Source of the DNA: Triglochin maritima
Lineage: Eukaryota > Streptophyta > Magnoliopsida > Alismatales > Juncaginaceae
Length of the DNA: 64,000 nt
Direction of reading: 5' to 3'
Assembly (NCBI GenBank): GCA_963682175.1
Contig: OY821786.1
Location: forward strand, 27,054,501-27,118,500
Part shown: positions 1 through 11,218 of the stretch, one piece after another
Layout: every line of letters begins with the position of its first letter
Position numbering within the stretch: position 1 is the first letter of the stretch
Notes under the pieces: model-generated
The model's input: the letters and a program-made list of their open reading frames with translations, nothing else
What the model was told of the DNA's origin: nothing
Databases searched by the model: none
Made by a program: the position numbers and the translations under genes

Positions 1-1132
1 CTGGGCTTCAATTTTTTCTGGGGTCGTCTCCATCTCTTGGTGGACGCGTAGAACAACTGCAAATTTTCGAGAGCGGGCGGCGAACCCGACTGAGCGTGCG
101 TAGGTAACCTTTGTTGCCTTTTCCTCGTAATTTCTATTTTCGAAAAGTTTCCTCTTTGTAGAGCTGCAAGTGTTAGGCTCAAATTCCATAATTGACAATA
201 ATTCAACTCTGACCCAAAAATTGGCAAAATTAGAAGGACTTAGTGCATGCATCATATAGTGTTTTGTTTGCATTATTCTTGTTAAATTCTTGCAAATTAT
301 TTTTTGTTGAAGAGTGCTGGAGGCAAGGTACGTGTGCGGTTTTTATCGATTGCATTTAAGCATATAATTTATTTTGCATACAACCTTGCAATTGCCCCCC
401 ACTAAAGACCAATGTTTGACTATCTTTGCTAGATTTAAGTTAAACTATCTTAAGGGCAACTCCGTCGGAAAAGATACGGTGGGGATTTCATCACCCTTCC
501 GTGGTCCACAAATCACAATCCTAAAGTGTCACCCAAGCCTTAAAATTAAAATCAATTAGACATTGGCCCCTAAGGACTCGGACTCAATTAAGGAGAAGAT
601 TGGTTTGACTTGTTATGACTTGAAGCTGATCGAATTAATTTGGTGTCTAGAAAGTGTTTTTGTGTTGACGTAAGACTTCCAAGCGAAGTGGTTGTCTAAT
701 TGGCACCGACTCTGTCGGAAGCGCCCCCACTAGCTATACACTACCTGGCCAATTTGGTTTGATTGGTGAGGGAGGTGAATCAAGCGAACCAATTCGACTC
801 AACCAGTTAGGAGTCGTCTAGATTTAAGCGACATTAGGTAGGATTGTTTGAACCGTGCTTGTTTAGGAAAATTCTGACCAACCCTCTTATCTATCTTTTA
901 GAGTTAAGTTTCCCTTCTCATATGAGTCTTCTTTATCTTCTCATCTCAATTCTCTAGATTAGGATTCCTTTCTCATCTTTCCCCCTTATATTGTTTGTTT
1001 CCATTTTTGAAAAAAAAAATATTATAAAAAAAAGAAAAAGTAATTGATTCTTGAAATTGAATTTGGAATTTAAATTTCAAATTTGAATTCAAAATTGATT
1101 CAAACCGGTGCACTCAGATTTGGGTTCGGGAC
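1..1132 (+). other. 5' leader of element A
   Basis: Non-coding leader between the missing primer site and gag. It matches the leader of B from about 38620 onward with few changes. It contains a splice-donor-like CAAG|GTACGTG at 324-334, also present in the leaders of B and G. An AT-rich stretch (about 1005-1095) comes just before gag. No convincing gene lies here. Confidence 0.8.
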
Positions 1133-3065
1133 TTGAGCAATCGACTCTCACGAGTTCATCTAGATTCCAGTCTAGAGCTTAGCCCCAATCCACCTGTTGC
1201 ACCACCTCACCCGGATCCAATGGGTGAGCATGTAGTGGACCCGCCTATGACTCTGAGGGATCGGTGCTACCCAACGATGGCTGCTCAGCCATCGTGCATC
1301 GTTATGCCCACCATACCGGGTCGCGACTTCGAACTGAAGGCACAATACATGAGTATGTTGCCCAAGTTCACCTCTAAGGAAGACCCATATCTCATCCTTA
1401 GAGAATTTGAGGAAATCTTCTCCCTTATGCAATACCATCATATCTCTGCGGAGGCAATGCGTCTTAAATTCGTGCCTCTAGTACTGAAGAACAACGCTAA
1501 GAAATGACAATATAGTCTAGCCGAAAGATCTATTAGGAGTTGGGCCGAGTTTGTTCAAGTATTCTTAAAGAAATATTTCCCCAACCATAAGACTATTAGG
1601 ATTAGGAATGAAATTGTTGCATTTGTTCAATCTGAGAGCGAGTCGTTCTATTCCTATTTAGAAATATTTAAAAGTTTGTTGACCCAATGCCCTCATCATG
1701 GAATTCCAAGATGGCAATTGTGCCAAATTATTTATGAGGGATTGACACCTACATCTGGGGTTATGGTAGAATCTGTAAGCCAAGGAAACTTCATGTCCAA
1801 AAATGAGAATGATGCTTGGACTTTTCTTGAGGATTTAGCCGAAAATAGTATGCAATGGGACAATGCTAGAGCACTGAATAACCCGAGTATTGGATCTAGA
1901 ATAGCAAGTCAACCCAAACCAGGTGTCTTAGCTGTAGATGCCACTGTAGTTGCTGAAGCAAAACTAGCTACCCTTATGCGTAGAATGGAAAGTCTAGAGC
2001 TAAAAACCCAACCCCTAGTGAATCAAGCCTCTTCTATCCCTTGCTCTAGATGTGGTCAGACTGGTCATATAATGGAGGATTGTGCGGACTTGGAACAAGT
2101 TAATACCACGTTTAACCATTCTACAAATGACCCATACGCATCAACCTATAACCCGGGTTGGCGTAATCATCCCAATTTTTCATGGAGCCAACAAGGTCAA
2201 CCTTCTAGACAACAACCAAACCCGTATAACCAAAATAATACATCATCTGGGTTTAGTAACAATGGAGACTATGATGTTAGGTTGACAAGCTTGGAAAATA
2301 TGGTTAAGACTTTTATGCAAACAACCACCCAATCCTTCCAAAGGCTAGAAACACAAGTCAGCCAACTAGCACAAAATGTAGGTGAAAGAGAAAAGGGTCA
2401 GTTTCCAAGTCAACCTGAGGTGAATCCAAGACCTAATAATCAATATCAGCCCTATCAACCACCTCTAGGAAGTAACAACCCTAGACCGGTTCAAATGGTT
2501 AATGAGAAAGGACCGTTCCAACAAATAAATGTAGTAGTATCATTACGGTCCGGAAAACAAGTTGATAACAATGTGGTAAATCCTAGGGCTCCTAATCAAT
2601 CTAGTTGTCAAGCACCCACATATGACCTGACCATTGAACCTGAAGTCCAATTTGAAAAGCCCAACCCACCTACTCAACCTGAACTTATAGCTCAACCTGA
2701 GCGAGTCTATGTTCCTAAAGCCCCATTCCCCATCATACTCAAGAAGAGCTCAAGTGCACAAATGGAGAAAATCGTGGAAGTATTTAATCAAGTTAAGGTG
2801 AATATTCCACTCCTAGATATGATTCAACAAATACCTGCTTATGCTAAATTCTTAAAGGATCTGTGCACTAAGAAGAGAAAAACGAACGTACCAAAGAAGG
2901 AATTCTTGACTGCAAACATAAGCTCTATTTTGTCCAACTCATCTCCTATAAAGTATAAGGACCCTGGGTGTCCCACAATTTCATGTGCGATAGGAGATAC
3001 TTTTATCAACAAAGCCCTTCTAGACCTTGGTGCAAGTGTTAACTTACTCCTGTTCTCTGTCTATG
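1133..3065 (+). pseudogene. gag-pro: gag-protease of element A, N-terminal part (broken)
   Basis: Encodes the Ty3/gypsy Gag that packages element RNA into cytoplasmic particles, running into the aspartic protease. Gag homology is continuous from the PSCIVMP segment, through a retrotransposon-gag domain with the PHHGIPRWQLCQIIYEGL block, to a CX2CX4HX4C zinc knuckle at about 2042-2083 and the start of the protease (DLGASVNLL, near 3029-3055). A TGA at 1505-1507 replaces the TGG (Trp) that B has in the KKWLYSLAE segment, so translation stops early. The open frame has no ATG at its extreme 5' end; the first plausible in-frame ATG is about 1220. Reading ends at 3070, where a solo LTR is inserted. 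Clearly a pseudogene. Confidence 0.9.
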
Positions 3066-3070
3066 AGTAA

Positions 3071-4614
3071 TGATTGACATCATTTCATGCTTATATTTGT
3101 ACCTTATATCCATTATCTTACACCTAAGCAATGCTACGTGACGAGTTTTATGTTTAGTTTTCAGGAATAAAGAGGTTTGAAGAGAAGAGCCATGAAAGGA
3201 CCCAAAAGCAGGAAAAATGACTTAATTGTGAGACCTGAGGACCAAGATGCAATGGAGAAGGACCTGATCGTAGGACCGAAGGACCTAAGAGCAAAATAGG
3301 AAACTCCACACCATCATGATGAGTATTTTGGCAATTCGATTCGGGTCGGAGCTCCAATAAACAAACTAGATGCATCAAAGACCAACAAAGACCACCAGGA
3401 AAGCCCACAACCAAAACCAACTTGATCTGGATCATATAGACCGCCAATTGGCGGTCTTGGACAGCTCATTGGCGGTTCATATGTCTCCAGATCCGCTAAT
3501 ATTTGTGCTGGGCTTGTATTAGTGTATTCTTAGTCTATTTTTGGTATTGGTTTAGTCCCACATCGGGGGATTGTCCCGGATTAGCTTTTTTCATGCCTAT
3601 AAATAGAACTCTTCACCTTCCATTGTAATCACCCATTGTTTGGTGACATTCTCTCTACTAAGAAGTGAGCCTTAAAGCAAGAACTCAAGGTGGAGAAGAA
3701 TGTTACCTTCAATGTGAGTCATTGTTAATAAAAGTTTATTTGTTTTTTTTAATCTTGTTTTGTTATGTTGCTTGTTTTGTGTGGGTTGCTTTACTTTTTT
3801 TAATCTCTTGTTTAGTAATTTTAGTATCTTAGTTAAATGTTTTCTTTACTTAGTCTAATCAGTAGTGTAATGAGTAGTGAGTAGTTCCATCCCCATTTGG
3901 GGGGTGGAGAAATATGTGATATAATCATGTAGTGTATTAAGTGTGTGTTATCTTTATCCCTTGAGCTTTATATGATTACCATAACCATCTAATGGGTTTT
4001 CACTCTTATCTTTGATATGCTAATACTCTTGAATGAAGCTTAGCTTATGCTTTGATTAGTGGACCTATTTTATGGGGAATGATAAGGTTAGGATATGGAT
4101 GAAGTTAATATTGGAAACACAATTTTTAGTGTATGTGCTCTTGTTGCCTTTAACTTAGCTAATGTCTTGTATGTTTTAATGATGTAGTGAAATCTTAATT
4201 CATGTAGAGGCATAGTAGGGTATTGTCTTTATACTTGAGTTCATGTAGCTTCATTCCAATTATTGTCTTGTATGTTTTAATGATGTAGTCTTATCTTAAT
4301 TCATGTAGAGGCAAAGTTGGATGTAGTTTTATGATTTCATGCACTACATGTTGTGAGGAGCTTAATGAACACACACACACACTTCTTTATGTTCACATTA
4401 TTTCTCTACCTCCTTTGGGGTTTAGTTTTCTTGCTTTTCTTCCATTTCCATTTGCACCTTAGTGTAGTTTAGTGTAACCAACCTTTCTTCCCTTTCTTTA
4501 CCTCTCGCCTTCGCACAAACCAAGTGTCGACACACCTCCCAGTGGACGACCCGTATTTTCCACCGCTTCAACGCGGCCATGCACTTGCGGTTAAATATAA
4601 AACGAGATCAATCA
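3071..4614 (+). mobile_element. Solo LTR, Athila family 2, inserted in the protease of A
   Basis: Begins TGATTGACATC and ends GATCAATCA, giving TG...CA termini inside a longer inverted repeat. Target duplication is AGTAA (3066-3070) on the left and AGCAA (4615-4619) on the right, differing by one C-to-T change. Removing the LTR and one repeat restores protease homology across the site. The LTR carries an 18-bp palindrome at 3439-3456 and a TATA-like CTATAAATAG at about 3597. No internal region remains, so unequal recombination between two LTRs probably removed it. Confidence 0.95.
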
Positions 4615-4619
4615 AGCAA

Positions 4620-5192
4620 CTAAACCTTGGTCCACTAAAACCCTCTAAGACAACCCTTCAATTTGCTGATTGCTCTATTAAGAAACCAAGAGGTATAGTA
4701 GAGGATGTTTTGATTAAGGTTGATGATTTCATTTACCCAGTGGATTTTGTCATTCTAGACACTGAACCTTTTGTCAATCCTAAGAGACAAATCCCTGTAA
4801 TACTAGGCAGACCCTTTTTAGCCACTTCTGAAGCTTTGATAAATTGTCGAAATGGGCTCATGCAACTATCTTTCAGAAATTTAAAAGCTGAATTTAATAT
4901 CTTTCATGTTGATAGTGAACTAGAAATAGTATGCAATCAAAGTGATGTTGTGATGAGATCACGTATCTATAAGATTTCTGAATCAAATAAATCATCACAA
5001 AATCAAAAAGAACGTGAGAAAAAGGGGAGTAATTCATCTACCCAACCACCATCACTCAAGCAAATAAGAGAACCAACACATGTGAGGGGTGTGGAATCTT
5101 TGCCTCAGGACTCTCAGGGCAACATGTGGAACAATTCAACTGGATACATGCACCAACATGGTGACATTAAATCCAGTTCTAACTATGGTTGA
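4620..5192 (+). pseudogene. pro: Protease C-terminal part and family-specific tail of element A
   Basis: Continues the aspartic protease after the solo LTR. It has the TTLQFADCSIKKP segment, the IEDVLIKV-type strand, the ILGRPFLATS flap-proximal motif and the NCRNGL motif typical of Athila-like proteases. After about residue 110 the sequence diverges from B and becomes a polar Ser/Gln/Lys-rich tail ending at 5192. An open frame starts upstream at 4524, but its first 30-odd codons are LTR sequence and are not part of the protein. A has no polymerase after this point. Confidence 0.85.
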
Positions 5193-5262
5193 CTCTAAGC
5201 AAATTCAACCCCTCTACCGCAAGTTGACTCAGGTAATAAGTGCATTTGCTTTATCTTTGCAC

Positions 5263-5300
5263 ACATTGAGGACAATGCATGATTTAGGTGTCGGGGGTTT
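5263..5300 (+). promoter_or_regulatory. Internal purine tract with GAGGACAATGC box (element A)
   Basis: An ATTGAGGACAATGCAT box is followed by TAGGTGTCGGGGG. The same box-plus-tract occurs once in B, C, F and G, about 0.95-1.25 kb before the 3' LTR where that end survives, and resembles the purine tract next to the 3' LTR. It may be a second plus-strand primer site; that role is inferred. Confidence 0.55.
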
Positions 5301-6142
5301 TATCTATCTATCTATCTATTTATATATTTTTCAAATAAAATAAAAAAATAAAATAAAATAAAAATAAAAATTCAATGCTCCATGACATAGCTTAAGATTG
5401 AGCTGCCAAAACCCGTGTACAAATTGCATTGAGTTTTTGTTCCTTATTTTATAGTTCTGCTTCTAGAAACTATGACATAAATCTCAGTTCCAAAGAAATA
5501 ACTCATTACCCTTTAAGACATGTATGCACTTAAATTGGATGAATCAAATCTTTGAAGTGGTTGATAAAAAGCAGAGGTTGAGGAAAATATACCGGCAAGT
5601 GTGGACTTCTAATAGCAATTAAGCCTTGAGGAAAATAAAAGTAAAAAAAATAAAGGAATAAAGTGAGGAAAGCACATTTTGCAAAATGATTACAAAACCC
5701 AAGCCTTCGAGTCACTGGTCCGTAGGGGTATCTTGAAACCCGGTAAGTTGAGTCTGTCAGCTCGGGATTATCGATCAAACTCGTTACACGAATGCAAAAG
5801 GGTAAAAGTGTCAAAAAAAGCTAATGTGTTGAATCACGGGAAAAAAATACTTTAAGATACTCAAGGCCCAAAGTTAAAAGAATGATTCATGTCATGGTTG
5901 ATCCGAATGATACTTCACCACCAGAGGAGGCGTGCAAAATAATTTAAGTGATAACATGTGTAGAAGGTTAGTGGTGTGAATGTTAGAGGAACAAAGACCA
6001 AGTCAGAATTTTTATGAGTTAGATTTATATAATGAGCATGCAAGAATTGTGAGTGAGATGTATAAGGTTGAGGTGGAGATATTGAGAGTTATTAATGAAA
6101 TATTGAATTAAGACTTTGTGGGTGTGTCAACTGAAAACCCTC

Positions 6143-6210
6143 ACGAGACAAAACTCGTCCTCTAAGGAAACTTAGGGGTTGAAAGGCTTGTTGCACATGC
6201 TAAGTGCAAC
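6143..6210 (+). ncRNA. Three adjacent RNA hairpins upstream of the 3' LTR (element A)
   Basis: Hairpin 1 pairs ACGAG (6143-6147) with CTCGT (6154-6158). Hairpin 2 pairs CCTCTAAG (6159-6166) with CTTAGGGG (6171-6178) around a GAAA loop. Hairpin 3 pairs GTTGCAC (6190-6196) with GTGCAAC (6204-6210) around ATGCTAA. The same three occur in B, C and G, with compensatory changes in hairpins 1 and 2. A cis-acting element of the genomic RNA is inferred. Confidence 0.65.
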
Positions 6211-6291
6211 CGTAATTCCTACAAAAGTGAGTTAAGATTTCCCAGTTTTCATTTTTCTTATATTTTGTTTTGCTAGGGACTAGCAAAATCT

Positions 6292-6303
6292 AGGTGTGGG
6301 GGT
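6292..6303 (+). promoter_or_regulatory. 3' polypurine tract of element A
   Basis: AGGTGTGGGGGT lies three bases before the 3' LTR start (6307), the expected position of the plus-strand primer in reverse transcription. B, C and G have near-identical tracts in the same place. Confidence 0.8.
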
Positions 6304-6306
6304 ATT

Positions 6307-7421
6307 TGATGCATTGCATACATTGCATCATATGTCTTTCATTTAGATTAATTTTATATCAATCAATGCTACTAAGGTATGTGTTTAGTCTTATTTACAG
6401 AATACAGGGACCTGAATGCAAATTACCCATATCCCGAGCATAAACGCGTGCAAGAGACTCATTTCTGTCATGAAGACCAAGTTCAAAATTATTGGGGTTC
6501 AAATTGAAGTCCATCCAAGCATAAAAGCATTCAAAGACCTAATTACAAAAAGGCCAAGGACCTAAGCACAAAAGTAGTCAGGGACTTAACTGCAAAAAGT
6601 CGAGGACCCGACTGCAGATTACAAGTACCAAAAAATTATTTTGGAGAAGTTCTAAAGAAAAATCAATTTGGATCTCCAAATATATGAAGAATTAATTCGG
6701 AGCTCAAAAGAAAGGAAAGAAATCAATCCGGACGCGCAAAGGACATTTAAATCATACCATAAACACACAGGAAAAATCCAGATTAAATCTGAGCCAAAAT
6801 TGCGACGATTCTGCCGCCCATTACATGTAATTTGCCGTGAAAATGCCGCACCCCTGTCGATCCGTGCTCCCGGATTTTGTCCAGTCGTGTCATGACGTGT
6901 GTACTTTCCTATTTCATACTTGGGTCCTTTGTATCGGCTATAAATAGGCCCGAAACGATGTTGTAAAGGGGAGTTGTTTTTTTCCATTCTTTAGCAATAA
7001 AATTCTGTTGGTTTATTTCGTGTTTTTAGTTTTCTTTCGTAGTTTCTCTAGGACCCCTTCTCCTTCCCTCCATCCATGAGTTTCTAACTCTCTCCAAAGG
7101 GTGGGGGTGACGGATTTAGGGTGACGAGAAGAAGAATCATGTTATTATTTTCATTTCGTGTTAGTATATTTTGATTACTTGAGTTTATGTTGAATCATTT
7201 ATCATGTATTGCTTTATAACTAATGTGATTTATTATAAGTATCAGATTTCTCTAAACAAAACCCGATATCTAAACCCCCACCCGCTAGACTATCATCCAT
7301 ATTTGCTTTATTCTTAGTTTGTTTTTGTTGTTCTTGCTTTAGAAAAATTAAAAATACAAAATCTTAAACCAACCTTATTTTTCTCTCTTTCTTTCCTTAA
7401 TCGAAAATTACAAAAATAACA
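6307..7421 (+). repeat. 3' LTR of element A (family 1), truncated
   Basis: Starts TGATGCATTGCATACATTGC and follows the LTRs of B as far as the ACAAAAATAAC segment. The last 130 or so bases, including the 3' terminus, are missing. It then runs directly into the inverted leader of H, so a deletion or rearrangement created the junction near 7421. It carries a TATA-like GGCTATAAATAGG at about 6938. Confidence 0.85.
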
Positions 7422-7738
7422 ATATCTCTCAGATAATCTCGGAGCAAACTAGAAGTCACAGCATGCACAATAGTGCTCCCAGATAACTACAATGAATAAA
7501 ACAACAACCAGAAAAAAATTGAGAGAGATTGAGGCTCACCAGGCCGCCAATTGGTAGTCCCAGACCGCTGATTGGCGGTCACTTTGGGGTCTTTAGCTCT
7601 CAAATTTCTCTAGTTGCTTCCCCATGTTCCTCAGAATGCCTGAAACATACAAAAACTGAAAAATAAAAATTAAAACCACTCAAATCGTCCAAACCAAAGT
7701 CTGGACAGAGCATCTCCCCGACAACGGCGCCAAAAACT
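7422..7738 (-). mobile_element. Leader fragment of element H (family 2, inverted)
   Basis: On the minus strand this is the start of an internal region: primer site followed by leader, homologous to the leader of C near 51540-51840. It contains the leader palindrome pair at 7542-7580. Nothing of gag remains; the fragment stops at the junction with the LTR of A. Confidence 0.8.
7715..7732 (-). promoter_or_regulatory. Primer binding site of element H
   Basis: The minus strand reads TGGCGCCGTTGTCGGGGA just inside the LTR end. This is the Athila-type primer site, conventionally assigned to a tRNA 3' end. Confidence 0.85.
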
Positions 7739-10700
7739 TGATTGATTCATTTTATATTAAACCGCAAGTGCACGGCCGCGTTGAAGCGGTGGCAAATACG
7801 GGTCGATCCACAGGGTGGTGTGTCGACTTTTGGTTTGTTCGAAGGCGAGTGGTAAAGAAAGGAGAGAAAGGTTGGTTACACTAAACTACACTAAAATGCA
7901 AAATGGAAGAGAAGCAATACAACTAAACCCCATAGGGAGTAGAGAAATAATTGTTGGATCGTGTGGGTTATGGGTCCACTAATCACTTTATACTCTAATC
8001 ACCTACTTGTTTAAGCAATCAAGATGCGCAGCGGAATTTTAAACAAAACAAGCAAGTAACGAAAGAATAATAGAATGCAAACCACAATCGACACGGGGGA
8101 TTTTATAGAGGTTCGGCACCCCACCCGGGTCTAGTCCTCTCTTGTAAGCCCCGCTCGACTCCGCGAGCTCCGCCTACGTCTTCACTAACCACTCCCCGTT
8201 CCGGGCCGGGAGAGAACACCTTTTACAAAACAAACTCCTCGAACAACCTCGCGAGCTTGACTTTCTTTTCTCACAATCCGAGAGGAACACTTCGGGCTTT
8301 CACTGAAGTCCTTGCTTCTTCAACAAAGGTTGAGTGGAACAACACTCTCTAATTGTTGAGCACACTTGAGTAGGATTAAGGAATTGATCACTAAAGTGTG
8401 GAAATTTGGGGTTTTGAGTGTTTGGGATTCTCTCTAATGTTTGGGACAAGTTTGTAGTAGGAGAGTTGTGTTAAAATGTGTTTTACAACTCCTTATATAG
8501 GCATTAGAGAGAATAGATCCGTTGGGATAAGATTTGATTGGGTTTTGTGCAAAGCACACAAAGCAGAAACGGGCTGCAAATCTCTCCAGAAACGGTCGAC
8601 CGAAATGTGAAACGGTCGACCGAACGCTTGGGTTCGTTGAGGACACGGTCGACCGAAATATGAAACGGTCGACTGAACTCTTAAGTTTGTTAATGAAACG
8701 GTCGACCGAACAGGGTTACCGGTCGACCGAACTTATGTTTCGGTAGAGAGAAATATGGATCGGTCGAACGAATTAGTATCGACCGATAGCAGGGATTTTT
8801 TGATATGTTGAAACGGTCGACCGATCATGGTCCTCGTTCGACCGATACATGAAATGTATTTGGGGTATTTTTGGTTTAATACGAATACGACCGTTGGGTA
8901 TATACGACAAAAATAACGGTCGGGAAAATAAGCACAAACGGCCGACCGAAAGAAAAGGTACGGTCGACCGAAACTAGACAGGGAAACACAAACAGGATTA
9001 ATTGATCATCCGGTCGACCGAACGGCCTGTATCAGTCGACCGAATGTGGGCAGACAGTTAGGGTTCAGGTTTGGTGTTTTCCGGTCTAAGTTTGGGTGAT
9101 CTATTGAAGTCCAAATTATGTGAAATTTCGTGTGTGACTTCTATAAGGAACCTAGTGTGTGTTTAAGTTGATTTTAGCTCAAGTATGCTCAAAATACACA
9201 AGTTCCTAAAGACTCAAAGAAATACAAAATACATGTCTTCAAATGAGCTTGATTACATGTCTTGACTTGATTTCCTTTCTTCCTTGAGTCTTGATCACCT
9301 GTAGAGGTTAGCACAAAGTAATATATATGCAATGCAATATGTGTGCTACTCTACATGATCATAATTAAGATTAGGTTAATTAAATCATCAAAACATAGAT
9401 TAAGGCCAAAAAGCCAACAATAATGTGAGTATAAAGATGTGTGTGTGTGTTCAATTATGCTCCTCACAATATGTAGTGCATGAAATCATAAAACTAAATC
9501 AAACTTTGCCTCCACATGAAATAAGATAAGATCATATCATTAAAACATACAAGACAATAATTGGAATGAAGCTAAATGAACTCATGTATAAAGACTAGAC
9601 CCTACTATGCCTCCACATGAAATAAGATAACTCAATATCATTAAAACATACAAGGCATTAACCAAGGTAAAGGCAACAAGAGTACATACACTACGAATTG
9701 TGTTTCCAATATTAATTTCATCCATATCCTCACATTATCATTCCCCATAAAATAGGTCCACTAATCTAAGCATAAGCTAAGATTCATTCAAGAGCATTAG
9801 CATATCAAACATAAGAGTGAAATCCCATTAGATGGTTATGGAAATCATATAAGGCTCAAGGGATTAAGATAACACACACCTAATACACTACATGATCATA
9901 TCACATATTTCTCCACTCCCAAATGGGGATGGAACTACTCACTAATCATTACACTACAACCTACATTAAAATGAAACATTCTACTAAAATGAAATTAGAC
10001 TAAGCAAGCAAGGAATATTAAAGAAACTAAAAGGAAAGGAAAGTAAAACAAAAGAAGCATGCAAAAATTAAAAGACAAGATTAAAAGAAACTAAGAACAA
10101 TTATTTTATTAACATTGACTCACATTGAAGGTAGCATTCCTCTCCACCTTGAGTTTTTCTTCAAGGCTTACTCCAAGTAGAGAGAATGCCACCAAGCAAT
10201 GGGTAGTTTACAATAGAATGTGAAGAGTTCTATTTATAGCCATAGAAAAAGGTAATCCGGGACAATCCCCCGGTATGGGACTAAACAAATACCAGAAATA
10301 GAATAAACACACTCTAATACACATGCCCACCAAAGCTTAGCGGATTCGGAGCTAAACAGACCGCCAATTGGCGGTCCATAAGCTTTGGATCCGGCTAGAA
10401 TTTCTTGTGGGCTTTTCTGGATTTCTTTGTCGGTCTTTGATGCATATACTATGTTTATTGGAGCTCCAACCCGAATCTAATTGCCAAAATACTCCCCATG
10501 ATGGTGTGGAGTTTTATATTTTGCTCTTTGGTCCTTTGGTCTTACGTTCAGGTCTTCTCCCTTGCAACTTAGTCCCCAGGTCTCATAATTCAGTCTTTTT
10601 TCCCTGCTTTTGGGTCCTTTTATGCTTCATCTCTTCAAACCTATTTATTTCTGAAATTCAAACATAAAACTCATCACATAGCATTGTTTAGGTGAAAGAT

Positions 10701-10744
10701 AATGGATATAAGATACAACTGTAAGCATGAAATGATGTCAATCA
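7739..10744 (-). repeat. 5' LTR of element H (family 2), split by copia solo LTR M
   Basis: The minus strand begins TGATTGACATCATTTCATGC at 10744 and ends AATCAATCA at 7739, next to the primer site. A copia LTR occupies 7952-9419. The perfect U3 palindrome lies at 10359-10376. On the right it abuts the leader of E1, into which H seems to have inserted. The partner LTR and target duplication are gone. Confidence 0.85.
7952..9419 (-). mobile_element. Solo LTR M, Sirevirus-like Ty1/copia, inserted in the LTR of H
   Basis: Bounded by TGTTGG and CCAACA, with the 5-bp duplication ATAAT at 7947-7951 and 9420-9424. The minus-strand start resembles copia I and J (CTTTTTGGCCTTAATC). Between about 8590 and 9050 it carries about eight exact copies of CGGTCGACCGA and several diverged ones. 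No internal region remains, so this is a solo LTR. Confidence 0.93.
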
Positions 10745-11218
10745 GTGCACGTAGCTCACGCAGCACTCATAACACAAAAAATAAATAAAAGAAAAGACGA
10801 ATGCGCACAGGGTCTAGAGATGATGCATGACCTAGATGGCAATCCACTAATCTTTTGCTTTGAATTTTAATGTCCAAGTTGTATTAGGAGGGGAGCATGC
10901 AAAGTAAACATCAAATGCATGCAATCAACAGTGGAAGGTATCAACTAGAAATGAGTATTGAAAGCTACTAGTGAAACAAAACGCAGAAAGTCCTCACTAG
11001 ATCAGCCAGGGGCGGATCAAAATCTGCCTGTAATGGGTGGCCTGGAGATTATGGTTCCCAGACTTCACCAGTGTTCTCCCATACTCCTGTAGGTTTCCCC
11101 TGTCTATTTGTTCCCCTGTTCAGTACCAAAACTAAAGAGAAAATGTGAGAAAAGGTCCACCGAAATGGTGGAAACAACAACGACTACGACCAACTCCCCG
11201 ACAATGGTGCCACAAACT
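10745..11218 (-). mobile_element. Leader fragment of element E1 (family 3, inverted)
   Basis: Internal leader on the minus strand next to the E1 primer site. It is homologous in layout to the leaders of C and G, including a decayed donor-like GAGCTACGTGC right at the junction with H. No gag remains. Otherwise nothing codes here. Confidence 0.75.
11195..11212 (-). promoter_or_regulatory. Primer binding site of element E1
   Basis: The minus strand reads TGGCACCATTGTCGGGGA, a slightly decayed Athila-type primer site seven bases from the LTR. Confidence 0.75.

Larger units (their letters stand above)
5193..6306 (+). other. 3' untranslated region of element A
   Basis: Non-coding region homologous to 46229-47265 of B. 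It holds, in order, a conserved GAGGACAATGC box with a purine tract (5263-5300), a TATC microsatellite (about 5302-5322), a small hairpin with TAC loop (5781-5791), the three-hairpin cluster (6143-6210) and the 3' purine tract (6292-6303). No protein of the type found in B at 45353 is present. Confidence 0.8.
1..7421 (+). mobile_element. Element A: non-autonomous Athila-like Ty3/gypsy retrotransposon, 5' end outside the window
   Basis: Its leader, gag, 3' UTR and 3' LTR are all recognisably the same family as complete element B (37063-48557). The 5' LTR and primer site would lie just left of base 1. Between the protease tail (about 5190) and the 3' UTR there is no reverse transcriptase, RNase H or integrase, so A is a gag-protease derivative. 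A family-2 solo LTR (3071-4614) splits the protease region. The 3' LTR is cut short at about 7421, where it abuts the inverted leader of element H. Seen: homology and gaps. Inferred: A depended on enzymes supplied in trans. Confidence 0.9.

Noticed and set aside
3154..3447. Minus-strand 97-codon ORF, with similar ORFs at 54668-54895 and 61982-62209 and plus-strand versions at 10368-10667 and 34210-34485
   Set aside because: All are the same antisense stretch of family-2 LTR U3; similarity reflects LTR homology, not a protein.
4524..5192. Single 222-codon gene
   Set aside because: The first 30 codons are the end of a solo LTR; only the part after 4620 is protease sequence.
7715..7732. tRNA gene fragment
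   Set aside because: Only an 18-base primer site complementary to a tRNA end; no cloverleaf around it.
8590..9050. CRISPR-like array of short palindromic repeats
   Set aside because: The repeats lie in copia LTRs, spacing is irregular, units vary, and the genome is a plant's.
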